Positions 19,437-27,796 of a stretch of DNA of 64,000 nt are shown piece by piece; the first letter of the stretch is position 1; each line of letters begins with the position of its first letter. Made by a program: the position numbers and the translations under genes. The notes beneath the pieces were generated by a model. It was not told where the DNA came from. It saw only the letters and a list, made by a program, of their open reading frames with translations, and did no database searches. The stretch covers positions 62,001 through 126,000 of the forward strand of contig NZ_LXIE01000050.1 of assembly GCF_001641085.1 (NCBI RefSeq), in the 5' to 3' direction. This DNA is from Aequorivita soesokkakensis. Its GTDB lineage: Bacteria > Bacteroidota > Bacteroidia > Flavobacteriales > Flavobacteriaceae.

Positions 19437-20042
19437 ATGGCAAGATATACTGGTCCAAAAACTAAAATCGCCCGTAAGTTCGGGGAAGCTATCTTCGGAG
19501 ACGATAAGTCTTTCGAAAAAAGAAACTACCCTCCTGGGCAACACGGTAACGCACGTCGTCGTGGTAAGAAATCTGAATATGCAATCCAGTTGATGGAGAA
19601 GCAAAAAGCTAAATATACCTACGGTATTTTGGAGCGTCAGTTCAGAAATATGTTCAAAAAAGCAACTGCTGCTCCTGGAATTACAGGTCAAGTATTGCTT
19701 CAATTGTGTGAGTCTCGTTTAGACAATGTAGTGTTCCGTATGGGAATTTCCCCAAGTCGCTCTGGTGCTAGACAATTGGTTTCTCACCGTCATATCACCG
19801 TTAATGGTGAAAAAGTAAACATTCCATCGTACCAGTTGAAAGCTGGAGATGTAGTGGCCGTTAGAGAGAAATCAAAATCTCTTAGCGCAATCAACGATTC
19901 GTTGGCAAATGCAAGTCATGTTTATGAGTGGATCACTTGGAATGGCGACAAAAAGGAAGGAACTTTCGTTTCCGTACCTGAGCGTATCCAAATCCCAGAA
20001 AACATCAACGAGCAGTTTATCGTCGAATTATATTCTAAATAA
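19437..20042 (+). CDS. rpsD: 30S ribosomal protein S4
   Basis: 201 residues. S4 is a primary 16S-binding protein. The S4 RNA-binding domain is at about residues 90-155 ([36 protein letters not shown]). The N-terminus has no cysteines, so it is the zinc-free type. The gap before it carries a long stem-loop that may be an autoregulatory leader. Confidence 0.98.
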   Translation: MARYTGPKTKIARKFGEAIFGDDKSFEKRNYPPGQHGNARRRGKKSEYAIQLMEKQKAKYTYGILERQFRNMFKKATAAPGITGQVLLQLCESRLDNVVFRMGISPSRSGARQLVSHRHITVNGEKVNIPSYQLKAGDVVAVREKSKSLSAINDSLANASHVYEWITWNGDKKEGTFVSVPERIQIPENINEQFIVELYSK

Positions 20043-20061
20043 TAAAATAATCATATTGGTA

Positions 20062-20102
20062 TTTGGCCAAAGGGTTTATAGTGTTCTTCAAACTTTTAAA
20101 CC
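20062..20102 (+). promoter_or_regulatory. Palindrome and hairpin in the rpoA leader
   Basis: TTTGGCCAAA at 20062-20071 is a perfect 10-bp palindrome. Just after it, GGTTTA (20073-20078) pairs with TAAACC (20097-20102) over an 18-base loop. Both lie in the 95-bp gap between rpsD and rpoA. They may tune rpoA translation or mRNA processing; no function is established. Confidence 0.3.
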
Positions 20103-20137
20103 GCGCAACTAAATAACAATTAAAACGAAGAAAAAAA

Positions 20138-21130
20138 ATGGCAGTATTTAGTTTTCAGAAGCCTGATAAAGTTATAATGGTAAATTCCACCGATTTCGAA
20201 GGGAAATTTGAATTTCGTCCTTTGGAACCAGGTTACGGACTTACCGTTGGTAACGCATTAAGACGCGTATTACTTTCCTCATTGGAAGGATTCGCCATCA
20301 CTTCGGTTCGTATCGAAGGCGTGGATCACGAATTTTCTACCATCGCTGGAGTAGTAGAAGATGTTACCGAAATTATTTTGAACCTTAAGCAAGTTCGTTT
20401 CAAAAGACAGATTGATGAAATAGACAACGAAACCGTTACTATTTCAGTTTCTGGAAACGAGCAGTTAAAGGCTGGTGATTTCCAAAAATTCATTTCTGGC
20501 TTCCAAGTATTGAACCCAGACTTGGTTCTTTGCAATATGGACAAGAAAGTGAACCTAAATTTCGAAATAACTATCGAAAAAGGTCGCGGTTATGTTCCTG
20601 CTGAAGAGAACAAAAAGGCCAACGCTCCTTTGGGAACCATCTTTACAGATTCTATCTACACCCCTATAAAAAACGTGAAGTACAGTATTGAAAACTTCCG
20701 TGTAGAGCAAAAAACAGATTACGAAAAATTAGTTTTCGAAATCATTACAGACGGATCCATTCACCCAAAAGATGCATTGACCGAAGCTGCAAAAACTTTG
20801 ATTCACCACTTTATGTTGTTCAGCGATGAGCGCATTACTTTGGAGGCTGACGAGATTGCACAAACTGAAACTTATGATGAAGAATCTCTTCACATGCGCC
20901 AGTTGCTTAAAACAAAATTGGTAGATATGGACCTTTCGGTTCGTGCGCTAAACTGTTTGAAAGCTGCAGAAGTTGATACTTTGGGAGATCTTGTTTCTTT
21001 CAACAAAAACGACTTGATGAAGTTCCGCAACTTCGGTAAAAAATCGCTTACTGAGCTTGAAGAGCTTGTAAACGTGAAAGGCCTAAACTTCGGAATGGAT
21101 CTTGCAAAATATAAATTAGATAAAGATTAG
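20138..21130 (+). CDS. rpoA: RNA polymerase alpha subunit
   Basis: 330 residues. The N-terminal dimerisation domain (about 1-235) holds [20 protein letters not shown], the assembly signature. The C-terminal DNA-binding domain (about 255-330) has [20 protein letters not shown]-like and [17 protein letters not shown] helices. Alpha assembles the core polymerase and contacts activators and UP elements. Gaps are 95 bp upstream and 65 bp to rplQ. Confidence 0.98.
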   Translation: MAVFSFQKPDKVIMVNSTDFEGKFEFRPLEPGYGLTVGNALRRVLLSSLEGFAITSVRIEGVDHEFSTIAGVVEDVTEIILNLKQVRFKRQIDEIDNETVTISVSGNEQLKAGDFQKFISGFQVLNPDLVLCNMDKKVNLNFEITIEKGRGYVPAEENKKANAPLGTIFTDSIYTPIKNVKYSIENFRVEQKTDYEKLVFEIITDGSIHPKDALTEAAKTLIHHFMLFSDERITLEADEIAQTETYDEESLHMRQLLKTKLVDMDLSVRALNCLKAAEVDTLGDLVSFNKNDLMKFRNFGKKSLTELEELVNVKGLNFGMDLAKYKLDKD

Positions 21131-21195
21131 TTAATACGTCATATTTTGCTCCCCAAAATGGGTTGATGCAAGATGATGATTAAAACAAAAATGTC

Positions 21196-21693
21196 ATGAG
21201 ACACGGAAAAAAAATAAATCACTTAGGCAGAAAAACTGCCCACAGACATTCAATGTTGGCCAACATGGCTTGTTCACTTGTTGAGCACAAACGTATCAAC
21301 ACAACTGTTGCGAAAGCAAAAGCTTTAAAACAATTTGTGGAGCCGTTGGTAACAAAATCTAAGGAAGACACCACACACAACCGTCGTTTAGTTTTCGCAA
21401 AATTGCGTCAAAAGGAAGCAGTTGCAGAACTTTTCAGAACTGTTGCGCCAAAAGTTGGTGATCGTCCAGGAGGTTATACCCGTATTATTAAACTGGGGAA
21501 TCGTCTAGGTGATAATGCTGATATGGCAATGATAGAGCTTGTGGATTTCAACGAAATCTATAACGCTGGCAAAGCTACCAAGAAGAAATCTACTCGTAGA
21601 AGTCGTCGTGGAAGCGGAACTGGCACTGAAGCTGCCGCTGCAAAAGCTGCTCCGGCAAAAGCTGAAAAAGAAGCGAAAAAAGAAGAAGAATAA
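21196..21693 (+). CDS. rplQ: 50S ribosomal protein L17 with low-complexity tail
   Basis: 165 residues. The core (about 1-125) starts [20 protein letters not shown] and includes [19 protein letters not shown]17 lies near the tunnel exit. It is about 40 residues longer than E. coli L17, owing to an Ala/Lys/Glu-rich tail that begins with a basic run ([11 protein letters not shown]) and ends in acidic residues. It is the last gene of the cluster, followed by a strong terminator. Confidence 0.97.
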   Translation: MRHGKKINHLGRKTAHRHSMLANMACSLVEHKRINTTVAKAKALKQFVEPLVTKSKEDTTHNRRLVFAKLRQKEAVAELFRTVAPKVGDRPGGYTRIIKLGNRLGDNADMAMIELVDFNEIYNAGKATKKKSTRRSRRGSGTGTEAAAAKAAPAKAEKEAKKEEE

Positions 21694-21720
21694 ATGAATT
21701 TGAATTCATTAAATAACAAA

Positions 21721-21752
21721 GGGATAAGCGTTTTCGTTTATCCCTTTTTTTT
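21721..21752 (+). terminator. Intrinsic terminator ending the ribosomal cluster
   Basis: GGGATAAGCG (21721-21730), loop TTTT, CGTTTATCCC (21735-21744) form a 10-bp stem with one G-U pair, followed by eight T (21745-21752). It lies 28 bases after the rplQ stop. Confidence 0.9.
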
Positions 21753-21756
21753 ATAC

Positions 21757-21764
21757 TATTTTTG
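21757..21764 (+). promoter_or_regulatory. Candidate -7 box for carA
   Basis: TATTTTTG matches TANNTTTG exactly and lies just after the cluster terminator, so a new promoter is expected here. No TTG-type -33 box is visible at the right distance, as that region is the terminator stem. Confidence 0.4.
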
Positions 21765-21778
21765 CAAAGAATTTTGAA

Positions 21779-21850
21779 ATGCTGGATGCTTGATGATGGG
21801 TGACCTATGTTTTTTAACCTGAAACTTGCAACCAGAAACTTGAAACACTT
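21779..21850 (+). repeat. Heptanucleotide arrays before carA
   Basis: Two 7-bp-period arrays. 21779-21799 holds three units of the form ATGNTKG. 21816-21850 holds five exact-length units with consensus AACYNNN (first AACCTGA, then AACTTGC, with AACCAGA third). The second array ends 6 bases before the carA start codon. Units vary at positions 4-7 but never in length. Confidence 0.65.
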
Positions 21851-21856
21851 CAAATA

Positions 21857-22978
21857 ATGAAATACCAAACACGAAAAAAAGCACTTATTTTACTGGCAGA
21901 TGGAACCATTTTCTACGGAAAAGCGGTTGGAAACAAAGAAGGCTCCGCCTTTGGCGAAGTTTGTTTTAACACCGGAATGACCGGTTATCAAGAAATTTTT
22001 ACGGATCCATCATACTTCGGACAGATTATGGTTGCCACAAACGCCCACATCGGTAATTACGGTACCAATAAAGAAGAAGTAGAATCTGAAGGAATAAAAA
22101 TTGCTGGCTTGGTGGTTCGAAATTTCAGCTACCATTATTCCCGCCCAGCGGCTGATGATTCCTTGGAAGAATTTTTAAATAGAAATAATCTTCTCGCAAT
22201 AAGTGATGTGGATACTCGGGCGTTAGTAAGCTACATCCGCGACAATGGCGCAATGAACGCTGTAATTTCCACAGAAGTTGACAATATTGAAGGTTTGAAA
22301 AAACAACTGGCCGAAATTCCAGACATGAACGGTTTGGAACTCGCTTCAAAAGTTTCCACAAAGGAGCCCTATTTCTTCGGAAACGAAAATGCCAAATACA
22401 AAATATCAGCATTGGATTTGGGTATTAAGAAAAATATTCTTCGCAGACTTTCGGAGCGCGATTGTTATATAAAGGTATTTCCGTACAATGCTTCTTTTTC
22501 GGATATGGAAGCCTTTAATCCCGATGGTTATTTTATATCCAACGGCCCTGGTGATCCGGAACCACTTCACAGCGCAATAGAAGTTGTGAAAACAATTTTG
22601 GATAAAGAAGTGCCCATGTTTGGAATCTGTTTGGGCCACCAAATGTTAGCCTTGGCAAATGGAATTTCAACCTATAAAATGCATAATGGCCACCGCGGAA
22701 TAAACCATCCCGTTATGAATTTGATCAGTGGTAAAGGTGAAATCACTTCCCAAAACCACGGTTTCGCTATCAATAGGGAAGAGGCAGAGGCAAACCCAGA
22801 TATCGAAATAACCCACGAACATCTAAACGACCACACTGCGGCCGGAATTCGTCTGAAAAACAAACCAGCATTTTCAGTACAATATCATCCCGAAGCAAGT
22901 CCGGGACCGCACGATGCATCTTATCTTTTTGACCAATTCATTGAAAGTATTGAAAAGCATAAACTGCAAACTGCATAA
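21857..22978 (+). CDS. carA: Carbamoyl-phosphate synthase small (glutaminase) subunit
   Basis: 373 residues (E. coli 382). It releases ammonia from glutamine and channels it to CarB for carbamoyl phosphate, the precursor of arginine and pyrimidines. The N-terminal domain has GTIFYGKAVG and CFNTGMTGYQEIFTDPSY; the class I glutaminase domain has the nucleophile Cys258 in MFGICLGHQMLA and QYHPEASPGPHDA with the catalytic His and Glu. carB is not adjacent. It is separated from rplQ by a terminator, so it is not part of the ribosomal transcript unless read-through occurs. Confidence 0.97.
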   Translation: MKYQTRKKALILLADGTIFYGKAVGNKEGSAFGEVCFNTGMTGYQEIFTDPSYFGQIMVATNAHIGNYGTNKEEVESEGIKIAGLVVRNFSYHYSRPAADDSLEEFLNRNNLLAISDVDTRALVSYIRDNGAMNAVISTEVDNIEGLKKQLAEIPDMNGLELASKVSTKEPYFFGNENAKYKISALDLGIKKNILRRLSERDCYIKVFPYNASFSDMEAFNPDGYFISNGPGDPEPLHSAIEVVKTILDKEVPMFGICLGHQMLALANGISTYKMHNGHRGINHPVMNLISGKGEITSQNHGFAINREEAEANPDIEITHEHLNDHTAAGIRLKNKPAFSVQYHPEASPGPHDASYLFDQFIESIEKHKLQTA

Positions 22979-22986
22979 AATATTCC

Positions 22987-23023
22987 AGACCTCACAGGTT
23001 TTTAAAAACCTGTGAGGTCTTTT
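22987..23023. terminator. Perfect 34-bp palindrome after carA, probable bidirectional terminator or dispersed repeat
   Basis: 22987-23020 reads the same on both strands, with arms AGACCTCACAGGTTTTT and its complement meeting at the centre. It begins 9 bases after the carA stop and is followed by TTT (23021-23023). The 17-bp arms would form a very stable hairpin. Similar GACCTCACAGG palindromes occur between genes in other Bacteroidota genomes as far as I recall. Confidence 0.7.
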
Positions 23024-23028
23024 CAAAT

Positions 23029-24354
<1,326 letters not shown>

Positions 24355-24372
24355 CATTTAATGAATGAATTG

Positions 24373-24400
24373 AAAACCTCGCAAATAGCGAGGTTTTTTT
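24373..24400 (+). terminator. Intrinsic terminator of eno
   Basis: AAAACCTCGC (24373-24382), loop AAATA, GCGAGG (24388-24393) and seven T (24394-24400). The A and T runs extend the stem to about 10 bp. It lies 19 bases after the stop. Confidence 0.88.
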
Positions 24401-24535
24401 ATATTCCAAAAATAGGCTGTATAACCGATGATTTAAGGATTTTTTAACCTAAGATTACTTAGAAATGTTAAAAAAATTGCTTGAGATTTTGTAATTTAGC
24501 ATTTCTGAATAAATTAAAAAAACACACTATATTTT

Positions 24536-25822
24536 ATGGCAAAGATGGCGACCCTCGAGATAGATGGTAAAAAATACGAGTTTCCAATTGTAGAGGGAAC
24601 TGAAAACGAATTAGGGATAGATATAAAGAGTCTTCGTAGCGACACTAAGGGTGTTGTTACACTAGATCCAGGATATAAAAACACAGGTGCTTGCGAAAGT
24701 GCGATCACTTTTCTGGATGGTGAAAAAGGAATACTTCGTTACCGTGGATATGCCATCGAGGAACTTGCTGAAAAAGCACATTTCTTGGAGGTTTGTTACC
24801 TTCTTATTTTTGGTGAATTGCCCACCAAAACCCAATTAGAAAAATTCCATACAGACATAAAAGCACAATCACATGTTGATGAAGATGTAAAAAGAATTTT
24901 GGACGGTTTTCCAAAAGCCGCACACCCAATGGGCGTTCTGTCTTCTTTGACTTCGGCTTTGGTGGCTTTCAATCCTTCGTCCGTAAATGTGGATAGCGAG
25001 GAAGATATGTATAAAGCTATTGTGAAAATCCTTGGAAAATTCCCGGTTTTGACTGCTTGGACATATAGAAAACGTATGGGACTTCCGTTGGATTACGGCG
25101 GAGATTCTTTAGGATACGTGGATAACTTCCTAAAAATGATGTTCAAAAAACCAAGCGGAGAGTACACTACAAACGAAACTGTTTTAGAGGCTTTGGATAA
25201 ATTGTTGATTCTTCATGCAGACCACGAACAGAACTGTTCTACGTCAACTGTGCGAATTGTTGGATCATCACACGCTGGTCTTTTTGTTTCAATTTCTGCA
25301 GGAATTGCAGCGCTTTGGGGGCCACTTCACGGAGGGGCAAACCAAGCGGTTATTGAAATGCTTGAAGCTATTAAGGAAGACGGTGGCGATACCAAAAAAT
25401 TTATGGCCAAAGCAAAAGACAAGGACGATCCTTTCCGATTGATGGGCTTTGGGCACAGAGTCTATAAAAACTTTGACCCACGCGCAAAAATCATTAAAAA
25501 GGCTGCAGATGATGTTTTAGAGAATTTGGGTATTGAAGACGAAATTTTAGACATTGCAAAAGCATTGGAGAAAGAAGCTTTGGAAGATCCATATTTCGTG
25601 GACAGAAAATTATATCCAAACGTAGATTTCTATTCAGGAATCATTTATCGCGCATTAGGAATTCCAGTTGAAATGTTTACGCCAATGTTCGCTTTAGGGC
25701 GTTTGCCGGGTTGGATTGCACAATGGAGAGAAATGCGTTTAAACAAAGAACCAATAGGCCGTCCTCGTCAAATTTATACTGGCGAAACCCTAAGGAGCTT
25801 TGTGTCTGTAGAAAAAAGATAA
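24536..25822 (+). CDS. gltA: Citrate synthase
   Basis: 428 residues, close to E. coli GltA (427). It condenses acetyl-CoA and oxaloacetate at the entry of the TCA cycle. Active-site segments are visible: GSSHAGLFVSISAGIAALWG with GPLHGGANQAV (His), FGHRVYKNFDPRA (His) and VDFYSGIIYRALGIP (Asp). The first ATG at 24536 gives MAKMATLEIDGKKYEF; MATLEIDG two codons later is an alternative. The 135 bp upstream has only an imperfect -7 box (TAATTTAG at about 24491). Confidence 0.97.
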   Translation: MAKMATLEIDGKKYEFPIVEGTENELGIDIKSLRSDTKGVVTLDPGYKNTGACESAITFLDGEKGILRYRGYAIEELAEKAHFLEVCYLLIFGELPTKTQLEKFHTDIKAQSHVDEDVKRILDGFPKAAHPMGVLSSLTSALVAFNPSSVNVDSEEDMYKAIVKILGKFPVLTAWTYRKRMGLPLDYGGDSLGYVDNFLKMMFKKPSGEYTTNETVLEALDKLLILHADHEQNCSTSTVRIVGSSHAGLFVSISAGIAALWGPLHGGANQAVIEMLEAIKEDGGDTKKFMAKAKDKDDPFRLMGFGHRVYKNFDPRAKIIKKAADDVLENLGIEDEILDIAKALEKEALEDPYFVDRKLYPNVDFYSGIIYRALGIPVEMFTPMFALGRLPGWIAQWREMRLNKEPIGRPRQIYTGETLRSFVSVEKR

Positions 25823-25843
25823 AAACAATTTTTAATATATTTG

Positions 25844-25873
25844 AAAGCACTTCGGTATCGAGGTGCTTTTTTT
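25844..25873 (+). terminator. Intrinsic terminator of gltA
   Basis: GCACTTCG (25847-25854), loop GTAT, CGAGGTGC (25859-25866), with one G-U pair, flanked by AAA and seven T (25867-25873). The last T is also the first base of the next gene's -7 box. Confidence 0.88.
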
Positions 25874-25880
25874 ATATTTG
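25873..25880 (+). promoter_or_regulatory. -7 box of the amidinotransferase-family gene, overlapping the gltA terminator
   Basis: TATATTTG is an exact TANNTTTG match. Initiation about 4 bases after it falls on 25884-25885, the first base of the ATG, so the transcript may be leaderless. A TTTG lies at 25840-25843, too far (29 bp) for a normal -33 box. Confidence 0.5.
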
Positions 25881-25884
25881 CTAT

Positions 25885-26799
25885 ATGATCAATTTAAATA
25901 TCAACGACGAAATTTCACCATTGCGTGCTGTAATATTGGGTAGGGCCGATAGCAATGGCCCCGTGCCAAAACTTGAAGACGCTTACGATCCAAAATCTGC
26001 AGAGCATATAAAAGCTGGTACATATCCAAAGGATGAAGATATGGTTGCCGAAATGGAGGCCGTTGCTGAAGTTTTTAAAAAGTATGATGTAAAAGTTTAT
26101 AGGCCGCATTCCATAAAAGATTACAATCAAATTTTTTCGAGAGATATTGCTTTTGTGATTGAGGATAAATTTATAATCGCCAATATTCTCGATGACCGTT
26201 CTATGGAAATTGAAGCCATTGAGCATGTAATAAACCAAATTGATCCCTCGAAAGTAATAGAATTTCCCGAAAATGCACATATTGAAGGTGGCGATGTAAT
26301 GCCATGGGGTGACTACATTTTTGTGGGTACCTATTACGGCGAAGATTATCCAAGTTTTATTACGGCACGCACAAATATGAAAGCCGTAAAACATCTTCAA
26401 AAATTGTTTCCGCATAAAAAAGTGAAATCATTCAGTCTTCGGAAAAGTAATTCCGTTGCCGATGAAAACGCATTGCATTTGGATTGTTGTTTTCAGCCTT
26501 TGGGAAGAGGCAAGGCAATCATCCACAAAGAAGGTTTTTTGATTGAAGAAGAATATCAATGGCTTATTGATTTCTTCGGAAAGGAAAATTGTTTTCATAT
26601 TACAAAAAACGAAATGTATAATATGAACAGTAATATTTTCTCTATTTCCCCCGATGTTGTTATTTCAGAAAAAAACTTTACAAGATTAAACACTTGGCTA
26701 CGCGAACAAGGCTTTACGGTTGAAGAAGTTCCCTATGCCGAAATCTCCAAACAGGAAGGTTTACTTCGTTGTACAACTATGCCTCTTATTAGGGATTAA
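25885..26799 (+). CDS. Dimethylarginine/arginine deiminase-type amidinotransferase-superfamily hydrolase
   Basis: 304 residues from ATG at 25885 (MINLNINDEISPLRAVILG); the frame is open further upstream into gltA, but that part is only frame overlap. The five-fold pseudo-symmetric pentein fold is suggested by FSRDIAFVIEDKFIIANI, EGGDVMPWGDYIFVG (Glu134, Asp137), His198 in NALHLDCCFQPL and the C-terminal nucleophile Cys296 in LLRCTTMPLIRD. Members hydrolyse or transfer guanidino groups of arginine, methylarginine or citrulline-like substrates; which one is not visible. It lies just after gltA and probably has its own promoter. Confidence 0.8.
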   Translation: MINLNINDEISPLRAVILGRADSNGPVPKLEDAYDPKSAEHIKAGTYPKDEDMVAEMEAVAEVFKKYDVKVYRPHSIKDYNQIFSRDIAFVIEDKFIIANILDDRSMEIEAIEHVINQIDPSKVIEFPENAHIEGGDVMPWGDYIFVGTYYGEDYPSFITARTNMKAVKHLQKLFPHKKVKSFSLRKSNSVADENALHLDCCFQPLGRGKAIIHKEGFLIEEEYQWLIDFFGKENCFHITKNEMYNMNSNIFSISPDVVISEKNFTRLNTWLREQGFTVEEVPYAEISKQEGLLRCTTMPLIRD

Positions 26800-26834
26800 T
26801 GTAATTTCTTTTCTTTTCGGTCGACCAAAAAGCT

Positions 26835-26861
26835 ATTATTTACGTAAGTATTGTAAATAAT
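26835..26861. promoter_or_regulatory. Perfect 9-bp inverted repeat before the outer-membrane protein gene
   Basis: ATTATTTAC (26835-26843) and GTAAATAAT (26853-26861) flank a 9-base spacer. It ends 17 bases before the start at 26879. No T-run follows, so a terminator is unlikely; an operator or 5' leader hairpin is possible. Confidence 0.4.
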
Positions 26862-26878
26862 CCTTTTAAAACCTTCCG

Positions 26879-27679
26879 ATGAAAACTCTAACCACTCTTA
26901 TTTTTTCGCTATTTATTTTTTCTGACAGCTTTTCACAGGGTAAAATTGACGGATTTTACAAAGGAAAAGGCAACACTTCCGTGGTTTTGGGGGTTGGTTT
27001 TGAGGATCCCAAAAGTTACTTTGCTGGGACAGAAAAAATCGATTTAAGTCGAAGTCTTTATTATATAAATCTTTACAGTGCTTATGGAATTACAGATAAT
27101 CTTGATGTGAATGTTTCAATTCCTTATTTAAGTAGTAATAATGAAAGTGATTTTCAGGATGTTTCCTTAATGTTGAAATATCGTTTTTTTAAATCTGCTT
27201 CTGAAATCGGAAATCTTGAATTTAGTTTGGGCGCTGGGTTTTCAACACCTCTTTCAAATTATAATGTTGGGGGGTTGAATGATATAGGCCAACAAGCAAC
27301 AATTATTGAAACCCGGGTAATGGCACATTACAAATGGAGCTCTGGTTGGTTTGCGACCTTGCAAAGCGGTTTCTCTTTTAAATTTGAGGAAACCCCAAAT
27401 AGCATTCCCATAACCTTCAAAGCAGGAAAGGCAGCCGGCAATTGGTATTACGATGCTTTTTATGATTATCAGCATTCTTTTGGCGGAATTGATTACAGAG
27501 GGACTCCCCGTCCGCAAAACTTCAAGGAGCTTGGCGTTGACTATCACAAAGTTGGTGGAACGCTCTATCGCACTCTTTCTGAAAACTTTGGAGCCGCAAT
27601 AAATCTTTCCTATATTTTAAGTGGAAGAAATACCTTCCAAGGGCCAGCTTACGGTTTGTCAATAGTGTACAATTTGTAA
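26879..27679 (+). CDS. Secreted protein, probable small outer-membrane beta-barrel
   Basis: 266 residues with a signal peptide (about 1-19, ending DSFSQ). The rest alternates short amphipathic strands with aromatic residues (LYYINLYSAYGITDNLDVNV, SVSIPYLSS-like NVSIPYLSS, SLMLKYRFF) and ends in GLSIVYNL, which fits a transmembrane beta-barrel of about 12 strands. I do not recognise a specific family or substrate. It lies between two unrelated genes with no terminator in front. Confidence 0.6.
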   Translation: MKTLTTLIFSLFIFSDSFSQGKIDGFYKGKGNTSVVLGVGFEDPKSYFAGTEKIDLSRSLYYINLYSAYGITDNLDVNVSIPYLSSNNESDFQDVSLMLKYRFFKSASEIGNLEFSLGAGFSTPLSNYNVGGLNDIGQQATIIETRVMAHYKWSSGWFATLQSGFSFKFEETPNSIPITFKAGKAAGNWYYDAFYDYQHSFGGIDYRGTPRPQNFKELGVDYHKVGGTLYRTLSENFGAAINLSYILSGRNTFQGPAYGLSIVYNL

Positions 27680-27796
27680 GGCATTGTAACTATTTGTTAT
27701 TCCTATTAAATGACGGTTCAAAGGCTTATTTAACAAAAAATCCGCCCGCACTTTCACAAAAAATTAGTAAACTTGGCGTAACAAAATTTTAACACT

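Noticed and set aside
24470-24500. Promoter for gltA
   Set aside because: The best box is TAATTTAG, with a mismatch at a conserved position, and no TTG at about 19 bp upstream.
25711-25884. Open extension of the amidinotransferase frame into gltA
   Set aside because: It overlaps the citrate synthase C-terminus in another frame, crosses the terminator and shows no family similarity; the ATG at 25885 begins the conserved domain.
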